From Candidatus Methylomirabilis sp. (GTDB lineage Bacteria > Methylomirabilota > Methylomirabilia > Methylomirabilales > Methylomirabilaceae), in contig NZ_JAQUOY010000014.1 in the NCBI RefSeq assembly GCF_028716865.1, positions 1 through 64,000 of the forward strand: a stretch of 64,000 nt of DNA, given 5' to 3'. Below, one piece after another: positions 51,745-63,333 of the stretch. The notes under the pieces were generated by a model. That model was not told where the DNA came from. It saw only the letters and a program-made list of their open reading frames with translations, and made no database searches. Numbering within the stretch: position 1 is the first letter of the stretch; every line of letters begins with the position of its first letter. The translations under genes and the position numbers were made by a program.

Positions 51745-52209
51745 TCATAAACTCAGGCGGAATGGAATCATCTGGGAACGAATAAAGCCAGCCCGTCCGT
51801 AGAACCGCATGGCTGAACTGTTCGTGGCGTCCGTGAGCAACGTAACACGACTACAGCCAGCAGCCCGCGCTCCACTGATGGCCCCATGCAGTAACCGCTC
51901 GCCGATACCCTGCCCGCGCCGACTCGGATGCACAATCATATCCTCAAGCCACGCCGCGCGACCGCCCTCGGCTGTGCTCACGGTGAAGAGGATACTCACC
52001 ATGCCCACGATCCTGTCCCCGTCAGTCGCGCAATAAATGCACCCAACCTCCGGCTGCTCGACAATGAGACGAAGCCCACGCGCCTGCCGCTCGGTATCGG
52101 GCTTGAAGTCGGCCTCCTGCGCGAACAACAGCAAGAGCAAATCGCAAAGCTGGGTGACATCAGCTGTGATGGCCTGTCTCACGCAAATCTTATCGATCGG
52201 ATATTGCAT
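51745..52209 (-). CDS. GNAT N-acetyltransferase
   Basis: The 154-residue protein has the acetyl-CoA-binding motif RRGQGIGERLLHGAISGAR and VTLLTDATNSSAMRFYGRAG, with VRQAITADVTQLCDLLL at the N terminus. It acetylates an unknown amine. Neighbours do not suggest a substrate. Confidence 0.83.
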   Translation of the reverse strand: MQYPIDKICVRQAITADVTQLCDLLLLLFAQEADFKPDTERQARGLRLIVEQPEVGCIYCATDGDRIVGMVSILFTVSTAEGGRAAWLEDMIVHPSRRGQGIGERLLHGAISGARAAGCSRVTLLTDATNSSAMRFYGRAGFIRSQMIPFRLSL

Positions 52210-52398
52210 GATGCGTAGTGCGGCCCAATTATCGATTAGCCTAGTCAGACTATCAGTGTTAGGCTGGTCGGCCTATTACGTCCTTGGAACTCCAACGATT
52301 GCCGAGATTCTCCAGCCGTTCTAGGGACTTGTCAAGGGTTTCCATAGAAAATGTCTGTTGCGTTATCGCGTCTTGCGTATGCCCCATCTCAAGGCCCC

Positions 52399-52491
52399 GG
52401 TAGTGGGTGTAGGGTGTAGTCGGGTTAGGCCGTTATGGCCGTAACCCGACGGCTCGCAGGAGGATGTCGGGTTACGCTGCGCTAACCCGAC
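52399..52491. repeat. two adjacent palindromes with shared arms, next to a TAGGG tract
   Basis: The arms GTCGGGTTA (52419-52427) and TAACCCGAC (52442-52450) form one hairpin. The same arms recur at 52466-52474 and 52483-52491 around another loop. A GGGTGTAGGGTGTAG tract precedes them. They fill the approximately 400-base gap upstream of thiI, in which no gene was recognised. Confidence 0.7.
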
Positions 52492-52610
52492 CTACGCTGA
52501 AGATACTTTACAAAAGGGAGTAGGGGGGATTTCGATTGCCGATCACGGGGAACGTGTTAGGATGGGAGAGCAGAAGGCCAGGAGGCATTGTGAAGAGTGG
52601 AGGCAACGCG

Positions 52611-53792
52611 ATGGTACGACCATCGGTAAAGGGCGCCCTCATCCATTACCACGAGATCGCCCTCAAGGGGAAAAATCGAGGCTTCTTTCTGAGGCAGCTT
52701 GAGGCCAATCTCCTGCTGGCCACGCGTGATCTCGATTGCGGCCCGCTCCGTCGGCCTGCCGGTCGGCTATTCTTGGAGATGCGCGAGGAAACCTCGTGGG
52801 AGGTCCTGCGGCAGCGGCTGAGCCGGGTCTTCGGAATTGCGAACTTCTCCCCCGCCCTCGCGATGGCGCCGGACCTGGAGCTGCTCGCGAAGCGGATCGA
52901 AGAGGAGGTCTCGAGCCGTGCATTTCGTAGCTTTCGCGTGGCAGCCCGTCGCGCCTTCAAGACCTTTCCACAGACCTCCCAGGAGATCAACGAGACGATC
53001 GGGGCCAGAGTCAAGCACATCTCTGGCGCCAGCGTCGATCTCACCAATCCGGACCTGACCATCTACATTGAACTGCTCCCCGCAGAGGCGTTTGTCTATT
53101 TCGAGAAGTGCTTGGGTCCTGGGGGCTTGCCGGTGGGGACCAGCGGGACTGTCGCGTGTCTGCTCTCAGGCGGGATCGATTCGCCGGTTGCGGCCTACCG
53201 GATGATGAAGCGCGGCTGCCGTGTCGTTTTCGTCCACTTCCATAGCCAGCCGTTCGCCGACCGAACCTCACAAGACAAAGCGATCGAGCTGGTGCGACTG
53301 CTCACCCGGTACCAGTTTGCCTCTCGCCTCTACCTGGTGCCCTTCGGCGAAATCCAGCAGGAGGTGGTCTCTCGCGTCTCGGGACGCCTGAGGGTCCTTG
53401 TGTATCGGCGGCTGATGCTGCGGATCGCCGAACAGATCGCCCAAAAGGAAGGCGCCCAAGCTCTGGTGACCGGTGAGAGTCTCGGCCAGGTGTCGTCACA
53501 AACTCTTGAAAATATCGCCGTCATCGAGCAGGCATCCACCCTGCCGATTCTGCGCCCCTTAATTGGAATGGATAAAGACGAGATCACACAGCAGGCGCAG
53601 CAGATTGACAGCTACGATGTCTCTGTCCTCCCCGACCAAGACTGTTGCTCGATGTTTCTACCAAGGCAGGTGGCGACGCACACGACTCACCGCGAGGTCG
53701 AACTTGCCGAGCGCCCCCTTGACCTGGACCGACTCGTGGCGCAGGCACATCCTACTGCGCACTCCCTTGAGCTGTCGTTTCCCAGTCGGTAG
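52611..53792 (+). CDS. thiI: tRNA 4-thiouridine synthase ThiI (without rhodanese domain)
   Basis: From the ATG at 52611 (GGAGG seven bases upstream) the protein has 393 residues with THUMP features in the N-terminal half, IHYHEIALKGKNRGFF, the PP-loop SGGIDSPVA and SLGQVSSQTLENIAVIEQAS. It ends without the C-terminal rhodanese domain of E. coli ThiI, leaving the DQDCCSMFLP region. It adds sulfur to U8 of tRNAs and may feed thiamine synthesis. A frame extends upstream to 52536 but is not favoured. Its TAG stop lies within a 28-base palindrome. Confidence 0.88.
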   Translation: MVRPSVKGALIHYHEIALKGKNRGFFLRQLEANLLLATRDLDCGPLRRPAGRLFLEMREETSWEVLRQRLSRVFGIANFSPALAMAPDLELLAKRIEEEVSSRAFRSFRVAARRAFKTFPQTSQEINETIGARVKHISGASVDLTNPDLTIYIELLPAEAFVYFEKCLGPGGLPVGTSGTVACLLSGGIDSPVAAYRMMKRGCRVVFVHFHSQPFADRTSQDKAIELVRLLTRYQFASRLYLVPFGEIQQEVVSRVSGRLRVLVYRRLMLRIAEQIAQKEGAQALVTGESLGQVSSQTLENIAVIEQASTLPILRPLIGMDKDEITQQAQQIDSYDVSVLPDQDCCSMFLPRQVATHTTHREVELAERPLDLDRLVAQAHPTAHSLELSFPSR

Positions 53793-53816
53793 AGGCACGT
53801 TGCAACGTGCCTCTAC
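53789..53816. terminator. perfect 28-base palindrome at convergent gene ends
   Basis: GTAGAGGCACGTTG (53789-53802) is followed directly by its exact reverse complement. The TAG stop of thiI (53790-53792) and, on the other strand, that of the cytochrome c gene (53813-53815) both lie within its arms. It could form a bidirectional terminator hairpin. Confidence 0.75.
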
Positions 53817-54199
53817 TTCTTCGGTTGGTACTTCGGGACCGCCGCTGCGCGGATGAAGGCAACGATCTCCTTGATCTCCTTGTCGTTAAGCATGTTGCCG
53901 TAGCCGGTCATCAGCGGGCTTAGCTTCTCGGCTGCGCTGCCGTTCTTGATAACATTGGTCAATTGCGCGTCGGTTCTGGCATTCATATACGTCCCGTCCG
54001 TAAGGTTCCGCGGCTTGGGATTCAGAGAAGCGGCTGCCAACCCGTCTCCCTTACCCGCTGGGCCATGACACGGAACACAAAAGGTCATAAACTTCTCCGG
54101 AGCCTTGAGCTCGGCGGCGGCCGGCACGGCTGTCCAGGCCCCTGCGGAGCTCACGGCTAACGCAGTTAACAGAATCACTCGAACAGTCGCTTTTCTCAC
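53813..54199 (-). CDS. small periplasmic monohaem cytochrome c
   Basis: The GTG start at 54199, eight bases after AGGAGG, gives about 128 residues. It has a signal peptide (VRKATVRVILLTALAVSSAG), one haem motif CVPCH, and GYGNMLNDKEIKEIVAFIRA with the probable distal methionine ligand. It resembles cytochrome c6/c-class I proteins that carry electrons in respiration. The gene ends in the palindrome shared with thiI. Confidence 0.85.
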   Translation of the reverse strand: MRKATVRVILLTALAVSSAGAWTAVPAAAELKAPEKFMTFCVPCHGPAGKGDGLAAASLNPKPRNLTDGTYMNARTDAQLTNVIKNGSAAEKLSPLMTGYGNMLNDKEIKEIVAFIRAAAVPKYQPKK

Positions 54200-54405
54200 C
54201 CTCGCTTCCTCCTGTAAAGTGGTTCTCACCCATCGCATGCAAGAAGTAACTGCCATTCTTTGGAAGTTTGCGCTCCAGATTGTCCTATGTCAAGAGGAAG
54301 TTAAGCTGTTCTTAACAAGCCCAAAATCTGTTGACTTTTCATGTGATTCCGGCTAGGTTGAGCCCGGTATTCAGGTATTGCTTAGTGAGCAGAGAAAGGG
54401 CCACA

Positions 54406-55317
54406 ATGACGTACGCCTATTTCAATGGGCAGTTCGTTCCGCTTGATCAAGCCAAGGTCAGCATCCAGAACAATACCTTCCAGTACGGGACCGGCATCTT
54501 CGAGGGGATCCGGGCCTACTGGAACCTGGAAGAGCGGCAGCTCTACCTGTTCCGCATGGTGGAACACTACGTCCGATTGCTCAGGAACTGCCGAGTCCTG
54601 AAGCTCAATATCGGCAAGGACGAGAAAGAGTTATCGGAAATCACCCTCGAATTGCTCAAGAGAAACCACCCCGAAACCGACACCTATATCCGGCCGATTG
54701 CGTATGTCGATTCCGAGGGGATCGGCCCAAAGTTCATCGGCTATTCCGCCGGTTTCGCCATGTACACACTGCCGCTTGGCGACTACATCGACGTCTCAAG
54801 GGGAATCAAGGTGGGCTTTTCCTCCTGGCGCCGAATCAATGATAACAGCATCCCGGCCCGTTGTAAGGTGACCGGCGGCTACGTCAACTCCGCCCTGGCC
54901 AAAACCGAGGCCCTCGAACATGGCTACGATGAGGCGATCTTCCTTACCGAGAAGGGCTTTATCTCTGAGGGATCGGCAGAGAATATCTTTCTCATCAGGG
55001 GGGGGAAGTTAATCACACCTGCCCTGTCCGAGGATATCCTGGAAGGGATCACCCGCGAGACAGTGATCGAGCTGGCTCGGGAGGAGTTGGGCATCGAGAC
55101 GATCGAGCGGCCCATCGGCAGGACTGAGCTGTACGTTGCCGATGAAGCGTTTCTCTGCGGAACGGGGGCACAGGTCTCGCCCATGATCGAGGTGGACAAA
55201 CGGCCGCTGGGTACCGGCAGGATCGGACCGATTACCTCAAAGATTCAAGCGCTCTATTTCGACGTGGTCAAAGGAAAGCAGAAGAAGTACGCTCACTGGC
55301 TGACGCCAGTCTATTGA
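54406..55317 (+). CDS. ilvE: branched-chain amino acid aminotransferase
   Basis: The ATG at 54406 (AAAGGG upstream) gives the family-typical length of 303 residues. It has YFNGQFVPLDQAKVSIQNNT, the YGTGIFEGIRAYW motif, NSALAKTEALEHGYDEAIFL and LSEDILEGITRETVIELARE. It transfers amino groups between glutamate and branched-chain keto acids. Confidence 0.9.
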   Translation: MTYAYFNGQFVPLDQAKVSIQNNTFQYGTGIFEGIRAYWNLEERQLYLFRMVEHYVRLLRNCRVLKLNIGKDEKELSEITLELLKRNHPETDTYIRPIAYVDSEGIGPKFIGYSAGFAMYTLPLGDYIDVSRGIKVGFSSWRRINDNSIPARCKVTGGYVNSALAKTEALEHGYDEAIFLTEKGFISEGSAENIFLIRGGKLITPALSEDILEGITRETVIELAREELGIETIERPIGRTELYVADEAFLCGTGAQVSPMIEVDKRPLGTGRIGPITSKIQALYFDVVKGKQKKYAHWLTPVY

Positions 55318-55319
55318 AG

Positions 55320-55352
55320 AACAGGGTGTAGGGGATGAGGTAGAGGGTTTAG
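55320..55352. repeat. G-rich TAGGG-type tract
   Basis: AGGGTGTAGGGGATGAGGTA and GAGGGTTTAGG lie in the convergent gap between ilvE and the UDP-xylose synthase gene. It resembles the tracts at 43698-43730 and 52399-52423. Confidence 0.5.
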
Positions 55353-56317
55353 GAAAAACCGGCCATTTGCTTGCGGAAATACTCGATAGTAAGCGCAAGC
55401 CCTTCAGCAATCTGCACTTTTGGCTCCCAGCCGAGTGTCGCCCTTGCCAGGCCAATATCCGGTTGACGGACACGAGGATCGTCCAGCGGTAACGGGCGAA
55501 ACTCAATGCCTGCGGTGAACCCTGTCGAACCAGTGGACGATCCGCCAACCACCTTCAGGACCATGTGGGCCAGCTCAAGAACCGTGAATTCCTTCGGGTT
55601 CCCGATGTTTACCGGATTAACCTCATTCGACATCAGCAGGCGGTACAATCCCTCAACTAAATCAGAGACGTAGCAGAAGCTTCTGGTCTGCGATCCGTCG
55701 CCATACACCGTCAGGGGCTCGCCGCGGAGCGCCTGGTTGATGAAGTTAGACACAACCCGACCATCGTTGGGCCGCATCCGTGGGCCGTACGTATTGAAGA
55801 TCCTGGCGATTCGGGTGTCGAGGCCATGATACCGGTAATAGGCCATGGTCATTGCCTCGGCGAACCGCTTCGCCTCGTCATACACTCCGCGTGGGCCGAC
55901 CGGATTCACGTTTCCCCAGTACTCCTCCCGCTGGGGATGGCTGATGGGATCGCCGTAGACCTCTGAGGTCGACGCCAGCAGGAAATGGGCGCCTTTGGCC
56001 TTAGCCAGGCCCAGGGCCTTGTGCGTGCCAAGAGAGCCGACTTTAAGCGTCTGGATCGGAAGGCGTTGATAATCGACGGGACTGGCAGGAGAGGCAAAAT
56101 GGAGCACATAACCCAGCGGGCCTTCGATGTACAGGTACTCGGTGACGTCCTGCTTGATGAAGCGAAAACGTTCATGCCCAATCAAGTGGGCGACGTTGTC
56201 CATCCGACCGGTGATCAGGTTATCGAGGCAGATAACCTCATGTCCTTCCTCAATCAAGCGGTCGCACAGGTGGGAACCAAGGAATCCGGCGCCTCCGGTG
56301 ATCAGCGTGCGAGGCAT
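55349..56317 (-). CDS. uxs: UDP-glucuronate decarboxylase (UDP-xylose synthase)
   Basis: The 322-residue extended SDR has [20 protein letters not shown], the [20 protein letters not shown] signature characteristic of [14 protein letters not shown] with the catalytic Tyr and Lys, and [10 protein letters not shown]. It decarboxylates UDP-glucuronate to UDP-xylose. UDP-glucose dehydrogenase is directly upstream on the same strand, giving the two-step path from UDP-glucose. Confidence 0.88.
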   Translation of the reverse strand: MPRTLITGGAGFLGSHLCDRLIEEGHEVICLDNLITGRMDNVAHLIGHERFRFIKQDVTEYLYIEGPLGYVLHFASPASPVDYQRLPIQTLKVGSLGTHKALGLAKAKGAHFLLASTSEVYGDPISHPQREEYWGNVNPVGPRGVYDEAKRFAEAMTMAYYRYHGLDTRIARIFNTYGPRMRPNDGRVVSNFINQALRGEPLTVYGDGSQTRSFCYVSDLVEGLYRLLMSNEVNPVNIGNPKEFTVLELAHMVLKVVGGSSTGSTGFTAGIEFRPLPLDDPRVRQPDIGLARATLGWEPKVQIAEGLALTIEYFRKQMAGFS

Positions 56318-56327
56318 AGAACCCCTT

Positions 56328-57671
56328 TCATCGTCCGATCGCCAGATATTCGAACCCCATGGCCTTCATCTTCTGGCGATCGAATAGGTTCCGGCCATCC
56401 AGTATCAGGGGTCGTCGCATGAGGCTCTTGACCCGTGTGAGGTCAAGGTTGGCAAACTCTTTCCACTCCGTCGCCACGACCAGCGCATCGGCACCAGAAG
56501 CTACCTCATACGGATTCTGACAGCAGACGAGCGAAGGGAGTTGCTGTAGCGCCCTCTCCATCGCCTTTGGGTCGTAGGCCTTGACGGCCACGCCTTCCGC
56601 CAGAAGCCGATTGATGAGGGCAAGCGCGGGGGAGTACCGCACGTCGTCCGTATCCGGTTTGAAGGCCAGCCCCCAGACACCGACAACCTTTTCCTTCAGG
56701 ATCCAGAGCTGATCCTTCAGCTTCTTGATCGCCTGCGCAATTCTCGCCTGGTTGATTCGATCAACCTCTCGCAGCAGGCCAAAATCGTATCCGCACTTCT
56801 CTGCAATTTTGACGAACGCCTGAAGATCCTTCGGGAAGCAAAACCCTCCGAAGCCGAGCCCCGCGTTCAAGAAGGCGCGTCCGATCCGCCGGTCGAGCCC
56901 CATCCCCTCCGCTACCAGCTCAACATCAGCGCCAACCAGCTCACACAGATCCGCCACGCTATTCATGAAGGAGATCTTTGTGGCCAGAAATGAGTTCGAG
57001 GCGTGCTTGATCAACTCAGCACTCTTGATGTCCGTAACCAGGAATGGCACGGGTCGGACTTTCTCGCACTTACTGTGAATCGGACAGGTGAAGGCGCGGT
57101 GAAGAATCGGCTCGTACAACTCCCTGAGCAGCCGCTCCGCCCGAGGATGCTCTACCCCCACTACGATCCTGTCGGGGTGTAGAAAATCCTCAACAGCAGA
57201 ACCCTCGCGAAGGAATTCGGGGTTGGAGGCGACATCGAACCGTTCGTTAACGCCTCCCCCATAGACCTTGAGCGTCTTCTCAATCCACATCCCGGTTTGA
57301 ACGGGCACCGTGCTCTTCTCTACCACCAGCTTGTAGGCAGACGACAACTCCCCGATCCGCCGCGCCACCTGCTCCACCGCTGAGAGGTCCGCGTCTCCAT
57401 CTTCCAGTGGCGGCGTCCCGACGCAGATGAAGATCACCGTCGCGGCCTCGATCCCTTCCTTGAGGTCGGCGGTAAAGGACAGACGACCCGCCCCCCGGTT
57501 ACGCGTAACAAGGTTATCGAGGCCAGGCTCGAAGATGGGCAGTTCGCCCCGCTTCAGAGTCGCGATCTTCTCCCGGTCGTCGTCCACACAGACCACGCGA
57601 TGACCGATCTCCGCGAGGCACGCTCCGGTGACAAGGCCGACGTACCCCGTCCCCACGATGCAGATCTCCAC
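56328..57671 (-). CDS. ugd: UDP-glucose 6-dehydrogenase
   Basis: The 447-residue protein has the NAD motif [20 protein letters not shown], the conserved-cysteine region [16 protein letters not shown] and the C-terminal nucleotide domain ([20 protein letters not shown]). It oxidises UDP-glucose to UDP-glucuronate. It is located 10 bases upstream of the UXS gene on the same strand. Confidence 0.9.
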   Translation of the reverse strand: MEICIVGTGYVGLVTGACLAEIGHRVVCVDDDREKIATLKRGELPIFEPGLDNLVTRNRGAGRLSFTADLKEGIEAATVIFICVGTPPLEDGDADLSAVEQVARRIGELSSAYKLVVEKSTVPVQTGMWIEKTLKVYGGGVNERFDVASNPEFLREGSAVEDFLHPDRIVVGVEHPRAERLLRELYEPILHRAFTCPIHSKCEKVRPVPFLVTDIKSAELIKHASNSFLATKISFMNSVADLCELVGADVELVAEGMGLDRRIGRAFLNAGLGFGGFCFPKDLQAFVKIAEKCGYDFGLLREVDRINQARIAQAIKKLKDQLWILKEKVVGVWGLAFKPDTDDVRYSPALALINRLLAEGVAVKAYDPKAMERALQQLPSLVCCQNPYEVASGADALVVATEWKEFANLDLTRVKSLMRRPLILDGRNLFDRQKMKAMGFEYLAIGR

Positions 57672-57676
57672 TAGCC

Positions 57677-59734
<2,058 letters not shown>

Positions 59735-59760
<26 letters not shown>

Positions 59761-60091
59761 CCTGAAGTCGGACAATGTCATCTTCCCCGAGGTAAGCGCC
59801 GTTTTGAATTTCAATAATGGTGAGTAGACGAGGTCCGGGATTCTCGATTCGGTGATCTGTCCCTACCGGTACGAATGTCGATTCCTGGGCTTTGACGAAC
59901 AAGACCCGGTCTCCGATGCTCATCTTGGCCGTGCCGGACACGACAATCCAATGCTCGCTCCGTTGAGTATGGCGCTGCAGACTGAGACGATGCCCCGGAT
60001 TAATCTCAATCCGCTTGACTTTGTACCCTTCTCCCTCCCCAAGGACTGTCCATCGTCCCCAGGGACGTATTTCGGTCAGCATAGTTTGCAT
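59735..60091 (-). CDS. type II-like mannose-6-phosphate isomerase (cupin domain)
   Basis: The 118-residue protein is a single cupin with RPWGRWTVLGEGEGYKVKRI, the metal-binding HRLSLQRHTQRSEHW and VPVGTDHRIENPGP. It matches the isomerase half of bifunctional ManC/AlgA. Here it is encoded separately upstream of manC and overlaps it. It supplies mannose-6-phosphate or acts as an accessory isomerase. Confidence 0.85.
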
Positions 60092-60232
60092 GTAATGCCC
60101 TGTCTGTTCCCCAGAACATCGCGTTCAGCAATCAGTATCAGCCGCAGATAAAGTGGAGCGGCACACTACAAGAGCTGACAGCTTCCTCAGGTCGCGTTTT
60201 CGTTCGCCGTGGTGAGGCAGCTTCATAGAGTA

Positions 60233-61255
60233 TTACTGGGAGGCGTGTGAGAGGTCTCCGTACGTCTGCTGGTAATACTCCCGATACGCCCCCTCCTTGA
60301 TGCGCGTCCACCAGGTCATGTGGCCCCTATACCAGCCGACTGTTTTCGTAAGCCCAGTCTCAAAGGGAATGCGCGGGCTCCAGCCCAGCGCCTGCTCAAG
60401 TTTCGACGTATCGAGAGCGTACCTCCGATCATGCCCAAGCCGGTCCTTGACGTGCGCAATCAACGCATCGGGCTTGCCAAGGATCCGCAGGATGAAGCGT
60501 GCGACATCAATGTTGGCCCACTCGCAGTTACCGCCGATATTGTAAATCTCTCCGGAGACTCCGTTCTTCAGAATCAGCGCCAAGGCCTCACAATGGTCCT
60601 GCACGTGCAACCAATCTCGGACGTAGAGGCCGTCGCCGTAGAGCGGAAGCGGTTCACCAACAAGGGCGTTGGTAATAAAGAGTGGAATCACCTTCTCCGG
60701 GAACTGGTGGGGGCCATAGTTGTTAGAACTCCGGGTAACGATGACCGGCAACCCGTAGGTGCGAAAGTAGGCCGCAGCCAGCAGGTCTGCCGCCGCCTTG
60801 CTGGCCGCATAGGGGCTGTTTGGGCGGAGGGGGCTCTCCTCTGTAAAACGACCGGACGGCCCCAGAGAACCATACACCTCATCGGTGGAGACTTGCACCA
60901 TCCTTGGGATCCGATGCCGGCGGCATGCCTCCAGAATGACCTGCGTTCCAAGCACATTCGTCTCTACGAATGCCCTCGCATCCTGGATGCTTCGATCCAC
61001 GTGCGATTCAGCCGCGAAGTTCATCAGTGCGTCGAACTCCTCCTTCAGCAACTCGTCCACCAACGTCGCGTCACAGATGCTCCCCTTGACAAATCGGTAT
61101 CGGGGATCGCGTTCAACGTCGGCGAGATTTTCGAGGTTGCCGGCGTAGGTCAGCTTGTCGAGATTCACGACGCGGCAAGAAGGTTCTGTTGCCAGAAGAT
61201 GGCGAATGAAGTTCGACCCGATAAATCCGGCCCCGCCGGTCACAAGGATCCGCAT
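60233..61255 (-). CDS. rmlB: dTDP-glucose 4,6-dehydratase
   Basis: The ATG at 61255 lies three bases after the stop of the epimerase gene. The 340-residue SDR has ILVTGGAGFIGSNFIRHLLA, NFAAESHVDRSI, the TDEVYGSL signature and YAASKAAADLL with the catalytic Tyr and Lys, and RSSNNYGPHQFPEKVIPLFI. It makes dTDP-4-keto-6-deoxyglucose from dTDP-glucose. Confidence 0.92.
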   Translation of the reverse strand: MRILVTGGAGFIGSNFIRHLLATEPSCRVVNLDKLTYAGNLENLADVERDPRYRFVKGSICDATLVDELLKEEFDALMNFAAESHVDRSIQDARAFVETNVLGTQVILEACRRHRIPRMVQVSTDEVYGSLGPSGRFTEESPLRPNSPYAASKAAADLLAAAYFRTYGLPVIVTRSSNNYGPHQFPEKVIPLFITNALVGEPLPLYGDGLYVRDWLHVQDHCEALALILKNGVSGEIYNIGGNCEWANIDVARFILRILGKPDALIAHVKDRLGHDRRYALDTSKLEQALGWSPRIPFETGLTKTVGWYRGHMTWWTRIKEGAYREYYQQTYGDLSHASQ

Positions 61256-61257
61256 GG

Positions 61258-61719
61258 CTACCCCAGCTTTACCGCCCAATCGTATGGGATATCCGGAGTA
61301 TCATAGGGGATCCGAAACTCATCCGGCTCCTGATAATTGTAGAGCTCGGTAGGGAAATTCACAATTGCCGACATCCGGTCGCCAACCGCCTTATACCCAT
61401 GGATCACCAGAGGCGGGATCTTGACCAACGTCGGATTCTGCTCACCAATGAAGAACTCATTGATCAGGCCTTTGGTGGGAGAGTTATCGCGGGAATCGAA
61501 CAGGACAACCTTGGACATTCCGAGGACCCCAACAAAGTGATCGGTCTGTTTCTTATGATAGTGCCACCCTTTTACCACCCCTGGATAGGCAGCAGTAATA
61601 TAGGCTTGCCCGAACCGCTCGAACTCCTCCCAGTCGCTACGAAGCATCTCTGTGAGGAAACCGCGTTCATCAGGAACCCGGCGCAACAACCTGGTTTTCA
61701 CACCATCGATGAGCGTCAT
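61258..61719 (-). CDS. RmlC-type dTDP-sugar 3,5-epimerase-like cupin
   Basis: The ATG at 61719 (AAGGTGCGAGG upstream) gives 153 residues. The protein has DERGFLTEMLRSDW, AYPGVVKGWHYHKKQTDHF with the active-site histidine and SKVVLFDSRDNSP. It is related to RmlC but shorter than the standard enzyme (about 180), and the second half is divergent (VHGYKAVGDRMSAIVNFPTE). It may be a 3- or 3,5-epimerase. The partner reductase RmlD is not in the window. Confidence 0.8.
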   Translation of the reverse strand: MTLIDGVKTRLLRRVPDERGFLTEMLRSDWEEFERFGQAYITAAYPGVVKGWHYHKKQTDHFVGVLGMSKVVLFDSRDNSPTKGLINEFFIGEQNPTLVKIPPLVIHGYKAVGDRMSAIVNFPTELYNYQEPDEFRIPYDTPDIPYDWAVKLG

Positions 61720-61748
61720 CGCACCTCGCACCTTGGACTTTGAACCTG

Positions 61749-62813
61749 TTATACTAACCCCACCTGACTGCTGTCCCCGAGCATCAGCCGATAGGCCTTC
61801 GGCTTTCCGTCGGACCGAAACACCTCGACGTTCTTCCCGATGAGACTATCCTCCAACCTCCCGCCGATATCAGTAATTCGGCACTGGTCCAGGATGATAC
61901 TATGCTCGATCTCACTGTTCTGCACGAGCGTATCATGATAGATAGAGGTAAAAGGCCCGATGTAGGAGTTGATGATACGGCAGCGCTTACCGATGATGAC
62001 CGGTCCTCGAATAGTGCTGGCCACAACACTCGCCCCCGGTTCCACGACCACCTTTCCGATAAGGTGTGAGGCTTCGTCCACTTCCCCCTCCGCCTTGGAG
62101 GTAATCGCCTCCAACATGATCCTGTTGGCTTCGAGCATATCTTCAAGCTTCCCCGTATCTTTCCACCAGCCATTGATGATATGGGGATGGACCTGATATC
62201 CTTTGTCGATCAGGTACTGGATGGCATCGGTGATCTCCAGTTCGCCACGCTGCGACGGCTTGATGGCCTCCACCGCCTCAAGGATCGTGTGGTCGAACAT
62301 GTAGACCCCCACGAGCGCCAGATCGCTCTTAGGGCGCACCGGCTTCTCCTCCAGAGAGACCACCCGGCCATCTCGAAGCTCCGCCACGCCGAATCGCTGC
62401 GGGTCACGAACCCTTGCCAGGAGGATCTGGGAGTTGACGCCCAACTGCTCGAACTCTTCTACGAGGGAGCAAATCCCATCCTTGACCAGGTTATCGCCCA
62501 GATACATCACGAAGGGATGATTCCCCAGAAACGGCCCAGCAATCTTGACGGCATGGGCTAGTCCAAGGGGCGCTTCTTGCTCAATATACGAGACATCGAG
62601 ACCCCATTGCGCCCCATCCCCCACCGCCTCCCGAATCTCGCGCTTCGTATCGCCAACCACGATCCCAACCTCCCGGATCTTGGCCTCCGCCATCGCCTCC
62701 AGGGCATAGAAGAGGATTGGCTTGTTGGCGATGGGCACGAGTTGCTTGGCGCTGGTATGGGTGATGGGACGCAGGCGAGTTCCCCTGCCTCCGCTTAAGA
62801 TCAATGCCTTCAT
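61749..62813 (-). CDS. rmlA: glucose-1-phosphate thymidylyltransferase, long form
   Basis: The 354-residue protein has LILSGGRGTRLRPITHTSAK, QEAPLGLAHAVKIA, YLGDNL and a C-terminal left-handed beta-helix part (VVEPGASVVASTIRGPVIIG). The long form with the beta-helix is typical of archaea and some bacteria. It makes dTDP-glucose for rmlB. It is the first gene of the long minus-strand nucleotide-sugar unit. Confidence 0.9.
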   Translation of the reverse strand: MKALILSGGRGTRLRPITHTSAKQLVPIANKPILFYALEAMAEAKIREVGIVVGDTKREIREAVGDGAQWGLDVSYIEQEAPLGLAHAVKIAGPFLGNHPFVMYLGDNLVKDGICSLVEEFEQLGVNSQILLARVRDPQRFGVAELRDGRVVSLEEKPVRPKSDLALVGVYMFDHTILEAVEAIKPSQRGELEITDAIQYLIDKGYQVHPHIINGWWKDTGKLEDMLEANRIMLEAITSKAEGEVDEASHLIGKVVVEPGASVVASTIRGPVIIGKRCRIINSYIGPFTSIYHDTLVQNSEIEHSIILDQCRITDIGGRLEDSLIGKNVEVFRSDGKPKAYRLMLGDSSQVGLV

Positions 62814-63044
62814 GAGGTTACCTCGGCCGCACTCAGCACCACCCCATCATCCAGACCGATACGCAAAGCGTTGTGTAGATGGTGAAGTCTGAACTGGCGA
62901 GAAGATTCAAGACGTTTGATAGACAGGGGAATTGTACGGAAGGAGCCTCGGCTTGTCAATTTTCAAATATCGGGCTACTGCGGGTCGGGATCGAGAATAC
63001 CCCCCCAGGACAGGTAAGGAAGTAATCGATTTACCTGACGCGGC
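62814..63044. promoter_or_regulatory. gap upstream of the nucleotide-sugar unit
   Basis: The 231 bases before rmlA hold no gene that I recognise. The promoter for the long minus-strand unit should be here, but no clear boxes were identified. Confidence 0.3.
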
Positions 63045-63281
63045 TCAGCGACGCAGGTGTTGCTTGAGCCACTCGTACCCTTCTCGCCCGCTCAGATAGA
63101 AGCCGATGGAAAAGGTCCCCCAACTCACAAGCGACGCAAGGAGCGTGATATTGATCTTTGTCGTATTAGAAAGTGGAAGGAACGGGATTGTCACATAGGC
63201 TGGGTAGACCAAGAAGCTTGCAGCAATGAAGGTCACGCCTACGATAAACCGAATGCGTCGGTCAGCGCCGCTTGGTGGCAC
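63045..63281 (-). CDS. small membrane protein, unknown
   Basis: The 78-residue protein has two hydrophobic helices (IVGVTFIAASFLVYPAYVTI and TLLASLVSWGTFSIGFYLSG) with a basic N terminus. I do not recognise a family. The frame and hydrophobic pattern support a real gene. It lies between the LysM gene and rmlA on the same strand. Confidence 0.6.
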   Translation of the reverse strand: MPPSGADRRIRFIVGVTFIAASFLVYPAYVTIPFLPLSNTTKINITLLASLVSWGTFSIGFYLSGREGYEWLKQHLRR

Positions 63282-63333
63282 GACTCTGGACCCTGACCTA
63301 AAAAAGGTTGGTAGGCGGGCGCGAAGGTCGCCG

